Shown: positions 9,607-19,370 of the stretch, piece by piece | Layout: each line of letters starts with the position of its first letter | Numbering within the stretch: the stretch's first letter is position 1 | DNA from: Nannocystis bainbridge | GTDB lineage: Bacteria; Myxococcota_A; Polyangia; Nannocystales; Nannocystaceae | Direction: 5' to 3' | NCBI RefSeq assembly: GCF_028368995.1 | Contig: NZ_JAQNDL010000002.1 | Span: 1,937,776-2,001,775, forward strand | DNA length: 64,000 nt | Position numbers and translations under genes: made by a program | The notes under the pieces: model-generated | Databases searched by the model: none | What the model was told of the DNA's origin: nothing | What the model saw: the letters and a program-made list of their open reading frames with translations, nothing else

Positions 9607-9797
9607 GGGACATGTCCCGCGGGCCATGTCTCCTGCGCCACGGCTCATCCCCGGCTCGCAGCGCCGCCCTCGACGCGGGCAGCCGGGGTAGCGCTACGCT
9701 GACGCCTGCCCACCAGGACATGCCACAAAGGACATGTCCATGACGACATGTCCTCGAGCGCATGCCCACAAGCGCATGCCGCAAAGGACATGTCCTC
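9607..9797. repeat. CATGTCC-type palindrome arrays
   Basis: The 306-bp gap between the convergent dsbD and amidase genes contains no gene. It holds GGGACATGTCC-CGCG-GGCCATGTC (9607-9630). A denser array at 9715-9797 has six to seven CATG(T/C)CC units in mixed forms (GGACATGCC, GGACATGTCC, GACATGTCC, GCGCATGCC) at a period of about 14-15 bp. Confidence 0.85.
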
Positions 9798-9902
9798 ATC
9801 TTTGCCAGCGCCCGCCCCCGCGCAGCACGCCCCCGCGTGCCCCGCGTCAGTGTTCGGCCTGGTCGCGCTGACCCGGCTGCCGCTGGCGCCCCGTGCCCCG
9901 CG

Positions 9903-11465
9903 TCAGCGCCGACGCCGACGCCGGATGCCCACGAGCACCAGCACGCTCGCCAGCCAGCCCTCGCGCCCGCCCGCGCTCGAGCGGCACGCGCAGCCGTCCT
10001 CGCCGTCTTGCCCGTAGCCCTCGGGCAGGGCCGCCCCGCTCAGCACCGGCGGGCCGGCCTCGTCCCCGCCGGCCTCGGCCTCGCCGCCGTCGTCCCCGGT
10101 GGTCGGCTCGCCGCCCTCCGAGCCGGTCGTCGGCGCTCCGGACGGATCGGGCAGCCCCGTCTCGCCGACCTCACCGCCGACCTCGCCGCCCGTCTCACCC
10201 GCGCCGGTCTCCCCGGCCCCGCCCGTCTCGCCGTTGCCGCCCGTCTCTCCGCCGCCGGTCGGGTCGGGCGGATCGGGCGGATCGACCGCCACCGGGTCGA
10301 CGGCGATCGCCACGCGCACCCCCGGATACACCGCCAGGTCGACGATCTCCGCCGCCGGCTCGTAGAGCCCCGGCCCGGCCACGTCGACCGCGTGCGCGCC
10401 GGCGCCGACCGGCGGCAGGGCCACGAGACCGTTGGCGTCGACCGCCTGCCCCGGCCCGCCGTCGAGGCTGACCGTCGCGCCCACCGCCGCCATCGCCGCC
10501 GGCGCGCACATGGCCGTGAAGTGATTGGGATCGACGAACGCGACCGCGTCGAGCCCGTTGACGCCCGCGCACGGCCCCTGCCCGGCCTCCATCAGCAGTC
10601 GCCGGCGCGCCCCGATCGGCGCCGACGCGTGAAGGTAGGTCACCTTCGCCCCGGCGGCGATCGGGCACAGCTCGGGCGCGGTCAGCAGGTCGATCGACTC
10701 GGCGGTGCGCTGCAGGTACGTGTTCGTCGTCGCGGTGATCGTACACAGCTTGCTGCGATCGACCACGGCCACGTGGATCTGGCCCTGCGGCACCACGTCG
10801 TGCACCAGCCCCATGTACATGTCCCAGTTCCAGCCGCCGCCCGGGTCGGTGTGGCTCTGGTTGGGCAGCTCGACGTGGCCGACGATGTGATCGCGGTCGA
10901 CCGGGATGTCGTGGCGCGTCGTCAGCCAGCGCGTCAACCTGGCCGAAGAGACATACGTCTCCCACGTGTACCACTTGGCCGGATCGTCGACGTAGCCCTC
11001 GTGCTCGATGCCGATCGACGTCGCGTTCGACGAGCCGACGTGCCACGCCTTGTCCTTGTCGAGGACCATCTGCGTGACCTCGCCGTCGACCGAGCGCATG
11101 ATGTAGTGGCACGACACCTGCGCCTGCGGGTTCTTGAACCACGACTTGGTGCCGGCGTAGCTGCCCTGCATCGTGTGCACGACGACGTGCTGGTACGAGG
11201 TGATGCCGCCCGCCGAGTGGTTGCACGCGCAGGCCGGGTCGAACGCGGCCGCCAGCGGATACTCCGGATCGGCGCCCAGCGGCGGCGGCGGCTCGATCGC
11301 CCATGACTCGAGCTCGGCCGGGCGCCAGTGGTCGTCCTCGCGCTCCGGCTCCGGCGGGGCGTCCGCCAGCGGATGCGCCGCGGCTGTCCCTGCGGACAGG
11401 CCGAGCACCGATGCGCCGATCCACAGCGCCGCGCGGCGCTTCCAGTCCGTGGAGACACCCGTCAT
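9903..11465 (-). CDS. Secreted N-acetylmuramoyl-L-alanine amidase with MYXO-CTERM tail
   Basis: A 520-residue protein with a signal peptide (LWIGASVLGLSAGTAAA), then an Amidase_2/PGRP domain (about 85-240). Candidate zinc ligands are the His in VVVHTMQG and the His in SHTDPGGGWNW; the conserved HYIMRSVDGEVTQMV and GIEHEG segments are also present. A middle beta-rich region follows, then a long Gly/Glu/Thr linker and a C-terminal GCACRSSAGG, a hydrophobic stretch and RRRRRR. That tail matches the MYXO-CTERM sorting signal, which directs proteins to the cell envelope and processing. The enzyme would cleave the amide between MurNAc and the peptide stem, for wall turnover or prey lysis. Palindromic repeat cores lie in the signal-peptide codons (11384-11399) and near 10951. 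Confidence 0.88.
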   Translation of the reverse strand: MTGVSTDWKRRAALWIGASVLGLSAGTAAAHPLADAPPEPEREDDHWRPAELESWAIEPPPPLGADPEYPLAAAFDPACACNHSAGGITSYQHVVVHTMQGSYAGTKSWFKNPQAQVSCHYIMRSVDGEVTQMVLDKDKAWHVGSSNATSIGIEHEGYVDDPAKWYTWETYVSSARLTRWLTTRHDIPVDRDHIVGHVELPNQSHTDPGGGWNWDMYMGLVHDVVPQGQIHVAVVDRSKLCTITATTNTYLQRTAESIDLLTAPELCPIAAGAKVTYLHASAPIGARRRLLMEAGQGPCAGVNGLDAVAFVDPNHFTAMCAPAAMAAVGATVSLDGGPGQAVDANGLVALPPVGAGAHAVDVAGPGLYEPAAEIVDLAVYPGVRVAIAVDPVAVDPPDPPDPTGGGETGGNGETGGAGETGAGETGGEVGGEVGETGLPDPSGAPTTGSEGGEPTTGDDGGEAEAGGDEAGPPVLSGAALPEGYGQDGEDGCACRSSAGGREGWLASVLVLVGIRRRRRR

Positions 11466-11604
11466 GAGACGACGCTAGCCCCGGCGCCGTCCCCACGCAA
11501 CCGGCTGTTTCGCGCCTGTGCGCCCCGCTACGGCGACCGCACGACCGGCGAGGCCCGCTGCGCCGACGCAGGACGCGCGCCCGGGAACGCGGGCTCTCGC
11601 GACC

Positions 11605-12291
11605 TCAGAGCAGCTGCTCGAGCCGCGCGCGGTTGAACCCGACCATCAACTCGCCGCGCACGTCGATCACCGGCACGCTCCCGGTCTGCACGCCCTTCTC
11701 CTTGGCCTTGGCTCGCAGCTCGCCCGCGGCGGTCTGGTCCTTCTCGATGTCCTTGGCGACGTACTTGACGCCCTTCTTGTCGAGGTACGACTGCACCTGC
11801 TTGCAGACCCCGCACCACTCGGTCTTGTAGACGATGACATCGGCCTCGCGCGGGGCCACCACCGGCGCCTCGAGCCCGGGCGGCAGCTCGACCGCGCTGC
11901 TGCGGCCGAGGCCCAGCGCCAGCTCCTCGAACTGGGCCCGCGGCACCGTCGAGAGCTTCCACGACCCGTCGGCCTCGGGCGTCTTCAAGTTCGCCGCCCA
12001 CACCGTCCCGTCGGGCGGCTGCGGGCCCTGCAGCAGCGTCACCCGCACCAGCCCGCGCGCCTCCTCGGGCACGTCGGCCGGCTTGCCCGTGTCCTTGAAC
12101 TGCCCGCGATCGCCCGCGAACGTCAGGACGGCGTCCTTCGCGTCGGCCGGCAGCACCGCCGCGCCGGTCTCGCCGGCCTCCGCGGTCGCCGGCGCCGCCT
12201 GCGGCCTCGTCGGCGCGGGCGGCTTCTCCGGCTCGCAGCCGCCTGAGCACAAGATCCACAGTCCGAGCAAGCTCGCGCACCTTCGCTTCAT
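11605..12291 (-). CDS. Lipoprotein with C-terminal glutaredoxin domain
   Basis: A 228-residue protein with a lipobox (LWILCSGGC) and a Pro/Ala linker. A central region of unknown fold (LVRVTLLQGPQPPDGTVWAANLK) precedes a C-terminal glutaredoxin-like domain (about 150-228). The domain has the active site EWCGVC, the cis-Pro loop GSVPVIDV and the closing GFNRARLEQLL. Glutaredoxin-fold proteins reduce disulfides; on a lipoprotein the domain would act in the periplasm and could receive electrons from the DsbD encoded nearby (inference). The ATG at 12291 was chosen because it directly precedes the signal. The gene is divergent from the Ntn-hydrolase-like gene, with 58 bp between the starts. Confidence 0.82.
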   Translation of the reverse strand: MKRRCASLLGLWILCSGGCEPEKPPAPTRPQAAPATAEAGETGAAVLPADAKDAVLTFAGDRGQFKDTGKPADVPEEARGLVRVTLLQGPQPPDGTVWAANLKTPEADGSWKLSTVPRAQFEELALGLGRSSAVELPPGLEAPVVAPREADVIVYKTEWCGVCKQVQSYLDKKGVKYVAKDIEKDQTAAGELRAKAKEKGVQTGSVPVIDVRGELMVGFNRARLEQLL

Positions 12292-12349
12292 GACGGCGCG
12301 AGTATAAGCCGCCACCGCGCCCCGGGCCTGGTAGGCTCGCGCCCGCGCC

Positions 12350-14050
12350 ATGGTGAGACTCGCATCCGGAGGGCCGCCCGAGGGCCGCAGCGTGCTCGCG
12401 CTGCTGCGGGCCGTGATCGCCCTCGTCGTCACCCTCACGATCCTCACCTTCGCGCTCTACTCCGGCTATCTCTCGTACACCGACCTCTCGCCGGAGGAGG
12501 TCCGCGTCCCGACCGCCGAGCTCACGGTCGACCGCGCCGGCCGCCGCGTCACCTACGGCCGCTCGTCGCTCACCCGCGAGAGTCGGCTGTGGTTCCTCCA
12601 CCTCGAGGGTCCGCCGGAGGAGATCGGCGACGCCCACGGCCGCCTCGCCGCCCGCCTGTGGGGCGAGCTCGACCGCGACGTCGCGCGCCTGCTGCGCAAC
12701 CGCTACCCCGAGGGCCTCGAGCGCTGGACCGCCGACATGGTCATGCGCTGGGACTTCCGCGAGTCCGACCACAGCCTCTCCCCCGGCGTGCGCCGCGAGC
12801 TGGCCGCCCTGGCCGCCGCCATGCCCGAGGCCGGCGGCGAGCGGCTCTCGAGCTACCACCGCCTCTTCCTCGACCAGAGCTTCGTCGAGCTGACGCGCCG
12901 CCTCGACGACGTCCTGCTCGAGGGCACCATGTTCGCCGCCGCCGCGCGGCCCAAAGGCGGCGGAGAGCGCGGCAACCTCGTCATCGGCCGCAGCTTCTTC
13001 GCCGACCTCGGCCTCGACGTCGAGCCCGACCGCCTCGTCACCATCGTCCACCCCGACGGCAAGTACCCGTTCGCCTCGGTCGGCTGGGCCGGCCTCATGG
13101 GCGTCGTCACCGGCATCAACGCCCGCGGGATCTTCGTCGCCCTCGACCCCACGCGCACCGACGACGCGCTCGAGGAGGGCGTGCCGCTGCCGCTGATCCT
13201 GCGCCAGATCCTCGAGGACGCCGACACCCTCGAGCAGGCGCTCGAGATCCTGCAGACCGCCCCGGCGCGCACCTCGGGCGCCGTGCTGGTCGGCGACGGC
13301 CGCCAGCGCCGCGCCGCCGTCGTCGAGCTCGCGCGCGACCGCGACGATCGCAAGCCGCGCGGCGAAGACCAGGCGCTGGTGTGGGCCACCAATCACATGC
13401 TGCGCGAGTCGTTCGAGCGTGACGCCCAGAACGACCGCATCCGCCGCTTCACCTCGAGCGGCTACCGCTACGATCGCCTCGGCGAGCTGCTGGCCGAGGC
13501 GCCCGTCGACCCGGCGCGCGCGGTCGCCATCCTGCGCGACCGCAAGGGCCTCGGCGGCGAGGAGCTCGGGCTCGGCAACCGCAACGCGGTCGACAACCTC
13601 CACCTCACCCACGCGGTCGTCGTCGACGCCACCGCCATGGTCATGTGGGTCGGCGAGGGCCCGTCGTCGCTCGGCCGCTTCCGCGCGATCGACCTCCGCC
13701 ACGCCCTCGGCCGCCGCCAGGAGCGCCCGGCCCCGCTCGACGACTTCCCCGCCGACCGCCTGCTCCACGGCGAGGAGTACAGCGACTACAAGGAGGCCCT
13801 CGAGGCCCTCGACCACGCCCGCGGCCTGCTGGCCCGCGGCCTGCCCGAGCAGGCCCTGGCGTCCGCCAGCGTCGCCCTGGCCCTCGCCCCCGACGTCGGC
13901 GAGCTGCACCGCCTGCTCGGCGACATCGAGCGCGAGCTCGGCGACCTGCCCGCCGCCCGCCGCCACTACGAGCGCTACCTCGAGCTGGTCCCCGGCCGCC
14001 TGCGCGACCAGGAGCGCGTCCGCGGCCTGCTCGAAGAGCTGCGCGAGTAA
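12350..14050 (+). CDS. Membrane-anchored C45/AAT-like Ntn-hydrolase homologue with TPR tail
   Basis: A 566-residue protein with one N-terminal transmembrane segment (about 19-40). A region resembling the C45 acyltransferase/linear-amide hydrolase family spans about 80-420; recognisable parts are GPPEEIGDAHGRLAA, NLVIGRSFFADLG, GLMGVVTGINARGIFVALD and GAVLVGDG. A C-terminal TPR-like helical tail spans about 470-566 (HARGLLARGLPEQALASASVALAL..GELHRLLGDIEREL). In active family members a Cys at the mature N-terminus is the nucleophile, in the context G-C-T. Here the aligned position reads EGTMFAAA, so Cys is replaced by Thr. The protein may be inactive, or may use Thr as other Ntn hydrolases do. 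ATG 12350 was chosen as the first Met before the membrane segment. Confidence 0.65.
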   Translation: MVRLASGGPPEGRSVLALLRAVIALVVTLTILTFALYSGYLSYTDLSPEEVRVPTAELTVDRAGRRVTYGRSSLTRESRLWFLHLEGPPEEIGDAHGRLAARLWGELDRDVARLLRNRYPEGLERWTADMVMRWDFRESDHSLSPGVRRELAALAAAMPEAGGERLSSYHRLFLDQSFVELTRRLDDVLLEGTMFAAAARPKGGGERGNLVIGRSFFADLGLDVEPDRLVTIVHPDGKYPFASVGWAGLMGVVTGINARGIFVALDPTRTDDALEEGVPLPLILRQILEDADTLEQALEILQTAPARTSGAVLVGDGRQRRAAVVELARDRDDRKPRGEDQALVWATNHMLRESFERDAQNDRIRRFTSSGYRYDRLGELLAEAPVDPARAVAILRDRKGLGGEELGLGNRNAVDNLHLTHAVVVDATAMVMWVGEGPSSLGRFRAIDLRHALGRRQERPAPLDDFPADRLLHGEEYSDYKEALEALDHARGLLARGLPEQALASASVALALAPDVGELHRLLGDIERELGDLPAARRHYERYLELVPGRLRDQERVRGLLEELRE

Positions 14051-14057
14051 ACACGCC

Positions 14058-14219
14058 GGGACATGTCCTTACGGGCATGTCCGACAGGGCATGCCCCTGA
14101 GGACATGCCCGTTCGAGCATGTCCTCCAGGACACCATGCACACGGCCGCCGGCGAGCTGCCCGTGCTCGCCGCTGCCGCGCGACGCGTGCCCGCGATGAC
14201 CGTCCGAAGGGACATGTCG
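14058..14219. repeat. CATGTCC-type palindrome array
   Basis: Between the convergent Ntn-hydrolase and P450 genes. Six units (GGACATGTCC, GGGCATGTCC, GGGCATGCCC, GGACATGCCC, GAGCATGTCC, GGACACCATG) follow each other at 14058-14137 with 4-5 nt spacers, the clearest periodic example in the window. An isolated GGGACATGTCG lies at about 14209-14219. Confidence 0.88.
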
Positions 14220-14291
14220 ACTCGACCACGCCCTTCCAGCGAGTCCCGAAGGCCGCTCCCGACGCGCGGTCCGTGCCCGCGCGCCCCGTCG

Positions 14292-15548
<1,257 letters not shown>

Positions 15549-15592
15549 GGTAGGTGGTCCTTCGCGCCGCTTCGGCGGCTCCTTTCCCTTTA

Positions 15593-15607
15593 TGGCATCG
15601 AGTGCCA
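15593..15607. promoter_or_regulatory. Candidate TetR operator TGGCA-N5-TGCCA
   Basis: A perfect 5-bp inverted repeat with a TCGAG spacer, flanked by TTTA and AAAA, lies between the divergent P450 and TetR genes and ends 2 bp before the preferred TetR start at 15610. Its position would let one repressor dimer control both genes. Inferred from symmetry and location. Confidence 0.5.
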
Positions 15608-15609
15608 AA

Positions 15610-16200
15610 ATGCAAACCGTGACGAAGCGAGGGCGCCCGCCGGAGACCGATGCGCGCCAGATCGCGCGCGTCGCGTTGGGCCTGTTCGCGCGCCATGGGT
15701 TCGACCGCGTGACCATGGACGACATCGCCGAGGCCGCGTCGGTGAGCCGCCGGACCCTCTTCCGCCTGTTCCCCGCGAAATCGGACCTCGTGTGGGACGG
15801 CCTCGACGACGTGCGGGACTTCGTGCGCCGGCGCGCCGCCGAGCTGGGGCCCGCCGGGCTGCGGGCCGGCGGGGTGCTGCGCGAGTTCGCCGAGCCGTTC
15901 CTGCGCGCGCTCGAAGACCCCGAGGCCGCCGCGCTCGCGCGTCAGCGCCTGCGACTGCTGGCGGCCGCGCCCGCGCTGCTCGCCCACCCGACCCTGCGCG
16001 AGATCGAGGCCGTGATCGTCACGACGCTGGCCCCGAGCGAGCCGGGCCAGGCCCCCCCGCCGCTGGTCGTGCGCACGCTGATCGCCGGCACGTTCGCCGC
16101 GCTGATGTGGTGGGCCGAGCACGGCGACGGCATGAGCGCGCTGGAGGCCACCCGCGCGGCGCTGCGGGCCCTCGCCGACGACCGCGACCCCTGCGCCTGA
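15610..16200 (+). CDS. TetR family transcriptional regulator
   Basis: A 196-residue protein with a TetR_N helix-turn-helix: ARQIARVALGLFARHGFDRVTMDDIAEAASVSRRTLFRLFPAKSDLVWDG at about residues 12-60. The C-terminal ligand-binding half is all-helical and divergent (LRALEDPEAAALARQRLRLLAAAPALLAHP). Start ATG 15610 (MQTVTKRGRPP) is preferred. In-frame starts at 15592 (ATG) and 15541 (GTG) also exist, but they would place the candidate operator inside the coding region. The divergent arrangement with the P450 gene suggests the P450 substrate or a related molecule is the inducer. Confidence 0.9.
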   Translation: MQTVTKRGRPPETDARQIARVALGLFARHGFDRVTMDDIAEAASVSRRTLFRLFPAKSDLVWDGLDDVRDFVRRRAAELGPAGLRAGGVLREFAEPFLRALEDPEAAALARQRLRLLAAAPALLAHPTLREIEAVIVTTLAPSEPGQAPPPLVVRTLIAGTFAALMWWAEHGDGMSALEATRAALRALADDRDPCA

Positions 16201-16211
16201 GCCCGCGCACG

Positions 16212-16294
16212 TCCATGGTCTTCGGACCATGCCCTTTGAGACATGTTTATAAAAACATGCGCAACAGGACATGCTCGTTCAGACATGTCCTCCG
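16212..16294. repeat. CATGTCC-type palindrome array
   Basis: Units CCATGGTC-TTC-GGACCATGCCC, GAGACATGTTTATAAAAACATG, CAGGACATGC and AGACATGTCC lie between the convergent TetR and GFA-like genes. The ACATGTTTATAAAAACATG part forms a longer AT-rich inverted repeat. Confidence 0.8.
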
Positions 16295-16395
16295 GAGCTC
16301 CTCTCCCGCAGGGGATCATCACGCCGAAGCCAGGCACCAGTCCGTTTCGCCGTGTCCACGTCGACGCTTCGGCGCGGCGCCCCGCACAGGACCTT

Positions 16396-17010
16396 TCAGA
16401 CAGGCCCGAGTACCGCCCGCTCGGCCGCCGTCAGCACCTGCGGCGTCACACGCGGCGACTTCGCGCCCCGCGCGAAGAACGGCGACGGCTGGGCGCGCCT
16501 CCCGATCAGCCCGCGGGCGAGCAGCCGCAGGACCCGGCCCATGGCCGCCACCGGCACTTTCTCGTGGGTGCCGGGCGGCGTCGGCCCGGTCGCGTCGCGG
16601 CCGAACGTCCGCAGCGCCACTGGCCCGAGCGCGCGCTCGTGGGTCGCCGGCTCGGTCGCGGGATCGACGAACGCCGCCGACAGCCCCGCGAACGGCATGC
16701 GCGCCGAGGTCAGCGTATTGGCGACCGGCGTGCGGCAGCAATCGACATACCAGCGCAACATCCCCTTGTCCGACAGGCGCATGCAGCGGAGCTGCTCCTG
16801 CCCTGACCCGAGCACCAGCTGCGCCGGCGTCAGCTGCAGGATCTCCGCGCCGCCCGCCCCGTCGAGCAGCCCCTCGCCGCCGAGGAACCGCGCGAACGCC
16901 TGGCAATCGCGGCAGTAGCAGACCAGGTGGATCACCGTCGCCGGCGACATGTCCTTCGCCACGCCTCGCACCGCGCCGCAGCGACACTTCAGTCCGAGCG
17001 TCTCGCTCAT
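16396..17010 (-). CDS. CENP-V/GFA-like zinc-binding protein (DUF6151-like)
   Basis: A 204-residue protein. Its N-terminus carries a Cys pattern like the zinc sites of glutathione-dependent formaldehyde-activating enzyme and CENP-V domains: KCRCGAVRG, then HLVCYCRDCQAFARFLGG, and later VDCCRTPVANT. The middle region (ILQLTPAQLVLGSGQEQLRCMRLSDKGMLRWY) also fits the family, which I recall as DUF6151. These folds bind zinc; most members lack a proven reaction. No thiol or formaldehyde genes are adjacent. The 87 bp to the PLD-like gene contain nothing obvious. Confidence 0.72.
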   Translation of the reverse strand: MSETLGLKCRCGAVRGVAKDMSPATVIHLVCYCRDCQAFARFLGGEGLLDGAGGAEILQLTPAQLVLGSGQEQLRCMRLSDKGMLRWYVDCCRTPVANTLTSARMPFAGLSAAFVDPATEPATHERALGPVALRTFGRDATGPTPPGTHEKVPVAAMGRVLRLLARGLIGRRAQPSPFFARGAKSPRVTPQVLTAAERAVLGPV

Positions 17011-17097
17011 GTCGCCGCGACAGTACCACGGCCGCGGAGGCCGCCTCGCTGCCGCGCGCTCCTGCTTTCGTTCGCCCGCAGCCCGCCTCGCGGCCGG

Positions 17098-17718
17098 CTA
17101 CTTGTTGCCCGCCGGCGGCTTCGGCTTCACCGCCAGCGGGCGGTCCACCAGGTCGAGCGGCGCCTCGCAGCCCGAGTTTCGCAGCTTGCACGCCTTGCAC
17201 ATGCGGCCGCTCCAGATCGCCTCGTACATCGCCTGCACCTGGTCGATCACGTCCTCGTCCTCGGTCAGCATCCCGACCTCGAAGTTGCGGCGGCCCTCGC
17301 CCTTCGCGCCCAGCCCTGCCCCGGTCCAGTTGGCGCTGCCGAGGTAGCACAGGCGGCCGTCGACGATCACCGTCTTGAGGTGCACGCGCGGGCACTGGCG
17401 CAGCTCGAGCCCGCCCTCGTAGAGCCGCGCCCGGCGGTCGAAGCTGCGGCGGAACGGCCCGGACGGCGGCGCCGCGTGCAAGATCCGCAGCTCCACCTTC
17501 TGCTGCGCCAGCGCGCTGAACACCTCGAGCACCGAGTGGAAGCGGTCGCGCGAGCGGGCCGTCGCGCGTGGGTCCTCCACCAGCAGCTCCTTCAGGTTCG
17601 CCGTTGCGATCCACACGCTCGTGCGCGCCGCCCGGACCGCCGGGATCACCGCCTCGTAGTGCCCGCGCCCCGCCACCAGGCGCATGCGGATCGGTCGCTC
17701 CGGCAGGACGAAATCCAC
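17098..17718 (-). CDS. Phospholipase D-like (single HKD) protein
   Basis: A PLD-fold protein of about 206 residues. The HKD motif is in VHLKTVIVDGRLCYLGSANWTGAGLG (H-x-K-x4-D, followed by the GSANW loop). Only one HKD is present, as in the small nuclease-like PLD proteins that work as dimers. The start is uncertain: the GTG at 17718 (VDFVLPERPIRMRLV) was chosen because upstream codons give a low-complexity Arg/Ala segment; an in-frame ATG at 17874 exists. C-terminal residues include Cys pairs (CKACKLRNSGC) that could bind metal. It could be a nuclease or a phospholipase; the sequence does not decide. Confidence 0.7.
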   Translation of the reverse strand: MDFVLPERPIRMRLVAGRGHYEAVIPAVRAARTSVWIATANLKELLVEDPRATARSRDRFHSVLEVFSALAQQKVELRILHAAPPSGPFRRSFDRRARLYEGGLELRQCPRVHLKTVIVDGRLCYLGSANWTGAGLGAKGEGRRNFEVGMLTEDEDVIDQVQAMYEAIWSGRMCKACKLRNSGCEAPLDLVDRPLAVKPKPPAGNK

Positions 17719-17899
17719 GGCCTCACTCCGTCGCCGCGCGCACGCGGGGTCTGTCGGGCTCGTCGGGTCGCTGCATCGCGGTCGGCGGATTGTACTCGCC
17801 GGGCCTGCGGCTGTCGCCGCGGCGCTCCCGCAGCCGCGTGCAGCCACGGGCTGGCGCCTGTTGCGCCGGATCATCCGAGCCGCGCCCGTGCGCCGTCCC

Positions 17900-17972
17900 G
17901 AGACATGTCCCCGCAGACATGCCCTTACGGACATGCCCCCGAGGACATGCCCCCGAGGACCTGTCCTTTCAG
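17900..17972. repeat. CATGTCC-type palindrome array
   Basis: Five consecutive units (GAGACATGTCC, CAGACATGCCC, GGACATGCCC, GAGGACATGCCC, GAGGACCTGTCC) at about 14-bp period between the PLD-like gene and the downstream end of the VWA gene. The last unit mixes the CATGTCC and CCTGTCC flavours. Confidence 0.85.
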
Positions 17973-17982
17973 CCCAATCGCA

Positions 17983-19176
17983 TCACATCGGCGGCACGAA
18001 CTCGTCGCACGTCTGCGCGATCAGGCCGACCGCCTCGGAGAAGAACGAGTCGTAGCTGGGCGCGCACACGCTGCCGGAGATGCCCTGATCGCCGAAAGAG
18101 TTGACGAACTCGCGGATGCGCGGGCTCGGCTCGGCGCCGGAGCTGTCGACCAGCGGCCCGCAGATGCTGTTGGGCTGGTCGTTGTCGCCGTACAGGCCGA
18201 GGACCACCAGCGCCTTCTCGTCGCCCTTCTTGGCGGCCACCAGCGACGCCTTCCAGCCGGCCGGGTTGCCGGCCGAGCCGTCGCCGAAGTTGTCGTCCTC
18301 GTCGGTGACGATGGTGACGACCAGGATCGCGTCCTGGCGCAGGAACCCGTTGTTGCACTGGAACGCCGGGCCGCTCGGCGCGACCGCCTGGACCATCGCC
18401 TCCATCGGCCGCTCCGGGTCGGAAGTCGAGCCGGTGCCGACCTGGGCCGCGCAGGCGAACGTCGAAGTCAGGTCGGGCTCGCTCACGTCCATGTAGCGGA
18501 AGCCGGTCGAGAAGTTGCAGTCCTTCGAGCTCGACTGCAGGCCGCGCGGATGGGTCACGCCGGCCCCCAGCACGTCCTCGCATTCGAGCGGCGGCGTGCC
18601 GCAGGTGTAATCGAGGCCGGCCACCGGGCAGGTGTTGCCGAACAGCGGGCAGATCAGGTTGCAGCCGCCGAACACCCACGGGTCGGTGTCGATCACCATG
18701 ATGTGATAGTCCTGGGCCTCGTCGAGCTGATCCTGGATCGACGAGATGAAGCCGGGGAAGCTGTCGATCAGCGACTGTTGCTCGTCGCTCATCGACCCCG
18801 AATTGTCGATGATGAACAGGAAATCGACCTTGCGACAGCCCATCTCGTCGCCGTCGGTCGTCACCCCGTCGGTGGTCTCCTCGACCCCGACATCGAGCTT
18901 GGGGGACCCGCCCGTGCTGGTCGGATCGCTCGTCCCGGTGGTCGTCGGGGCCGACGTCTCGCTGTCGCTGTTGCTCTCGCTGCCGCTGGCCTCCGACGTG
19001 GCCTCGGTGCCCGACTGCGACGAACCGGTGGTGCTCGTCGTGTTCGTACTATTGGTGGTCGGCGCCGTCGTCACGCCGGTGGTCGCGTTGCTGTTCGATG
19101 TCTCGACGTCGTCACCGCATGCGGAGAGGATCGAGAGCGTGGCGAGAAGGGTGCAGGTACGACGAAATCGGGTCAT
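17983..19176 (-). CDS. VWA-domain lipoprotein
   Basis: A 397-residue lipoprotein (LATLSILSAC lipobox) with a Thr/Ser/Asn-rich linker of about 90 residues and then a von Willebrand factor A domain. The MIDAS motif is in VDFLFIIDNSGSMSDEQ, followed by HIMVIDTDPW and ILVVTIVTDEDDNFG as the other metal-site loops. Several Cys residues (CNLICPLFGNTC) suggest disulfides in the periplasm or on the surface. VWA domains bind protein ligands through a divalent cation. This linker-plus-VWA architecture recurs in large myxobacterial lipoprotein families as I know them. The ligand is unknown. It has no obvious operon partner. Confidence 0.85.
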   Translation of the reverse strand: MTRFRRTCTLLATLSILSACGDDVETSNSNATTGVTTAPTTNSTNTTSTTGSSQSGTEATSEASGSESNSDSETSAPTTTGTSDPTSTGGSPKLDVGVEETTDGVTTDGDEMGCRKVDFLFIIDNSGSMSDEQQSLIDSFPGFISSIQDQLDEAQDYHIMVIDTDPWVFGGCNLICPLFGNTCPVAGLDYTCGTPPLECEDVLGAGVTHPRGLQSSSKDCNFSTGFRYMDVSEPDLTSTFACAAQVGTGSTSDPERPMEAMVQAVAPSGPAFQCNNGFLRQDAILVVTIVTDEDDNFGDGSAGNPAGWKASLVAAKKGDEKALVVLGLYGDNDQPNSICGPLVDSSGAEPSPRIREFVNSFGDQGISGSVCAPSYDSFFSEAVGLIAQTCDEFVPPM

Positions 19177-19370
19177 GGCAGCATCGTCCTTATATACGAG
19201 GCCAGTCCCCCACCGCTGCCCGGGCGCCGCGCGCTGCCGTCAGTTGTCGCACGCCAACACGCCCGGCGGCTGGCCACCTTCCGGACACACGTCCTTCGGA
19301 GGCCCGAACGCCATGACGGTCCCCCCGCAGCGGGTGTTACGCTCGCGGCGACGACACCGTCCCCACGCCC

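Noticed and set aside
14058..14137. CRISPR array
   Set aside because: Units are about 10 bp palindromes with 4-5 bp spacers; repeat and spacer lengths do not fit CRISPR and no cas genes are present.
17719..17934. Longer N-terminus for the PLD-like protein
   Set aside because: Codons there give a low-complexity Arg/Ala/Pro segment, and the start region runs into the CATGTCC array.
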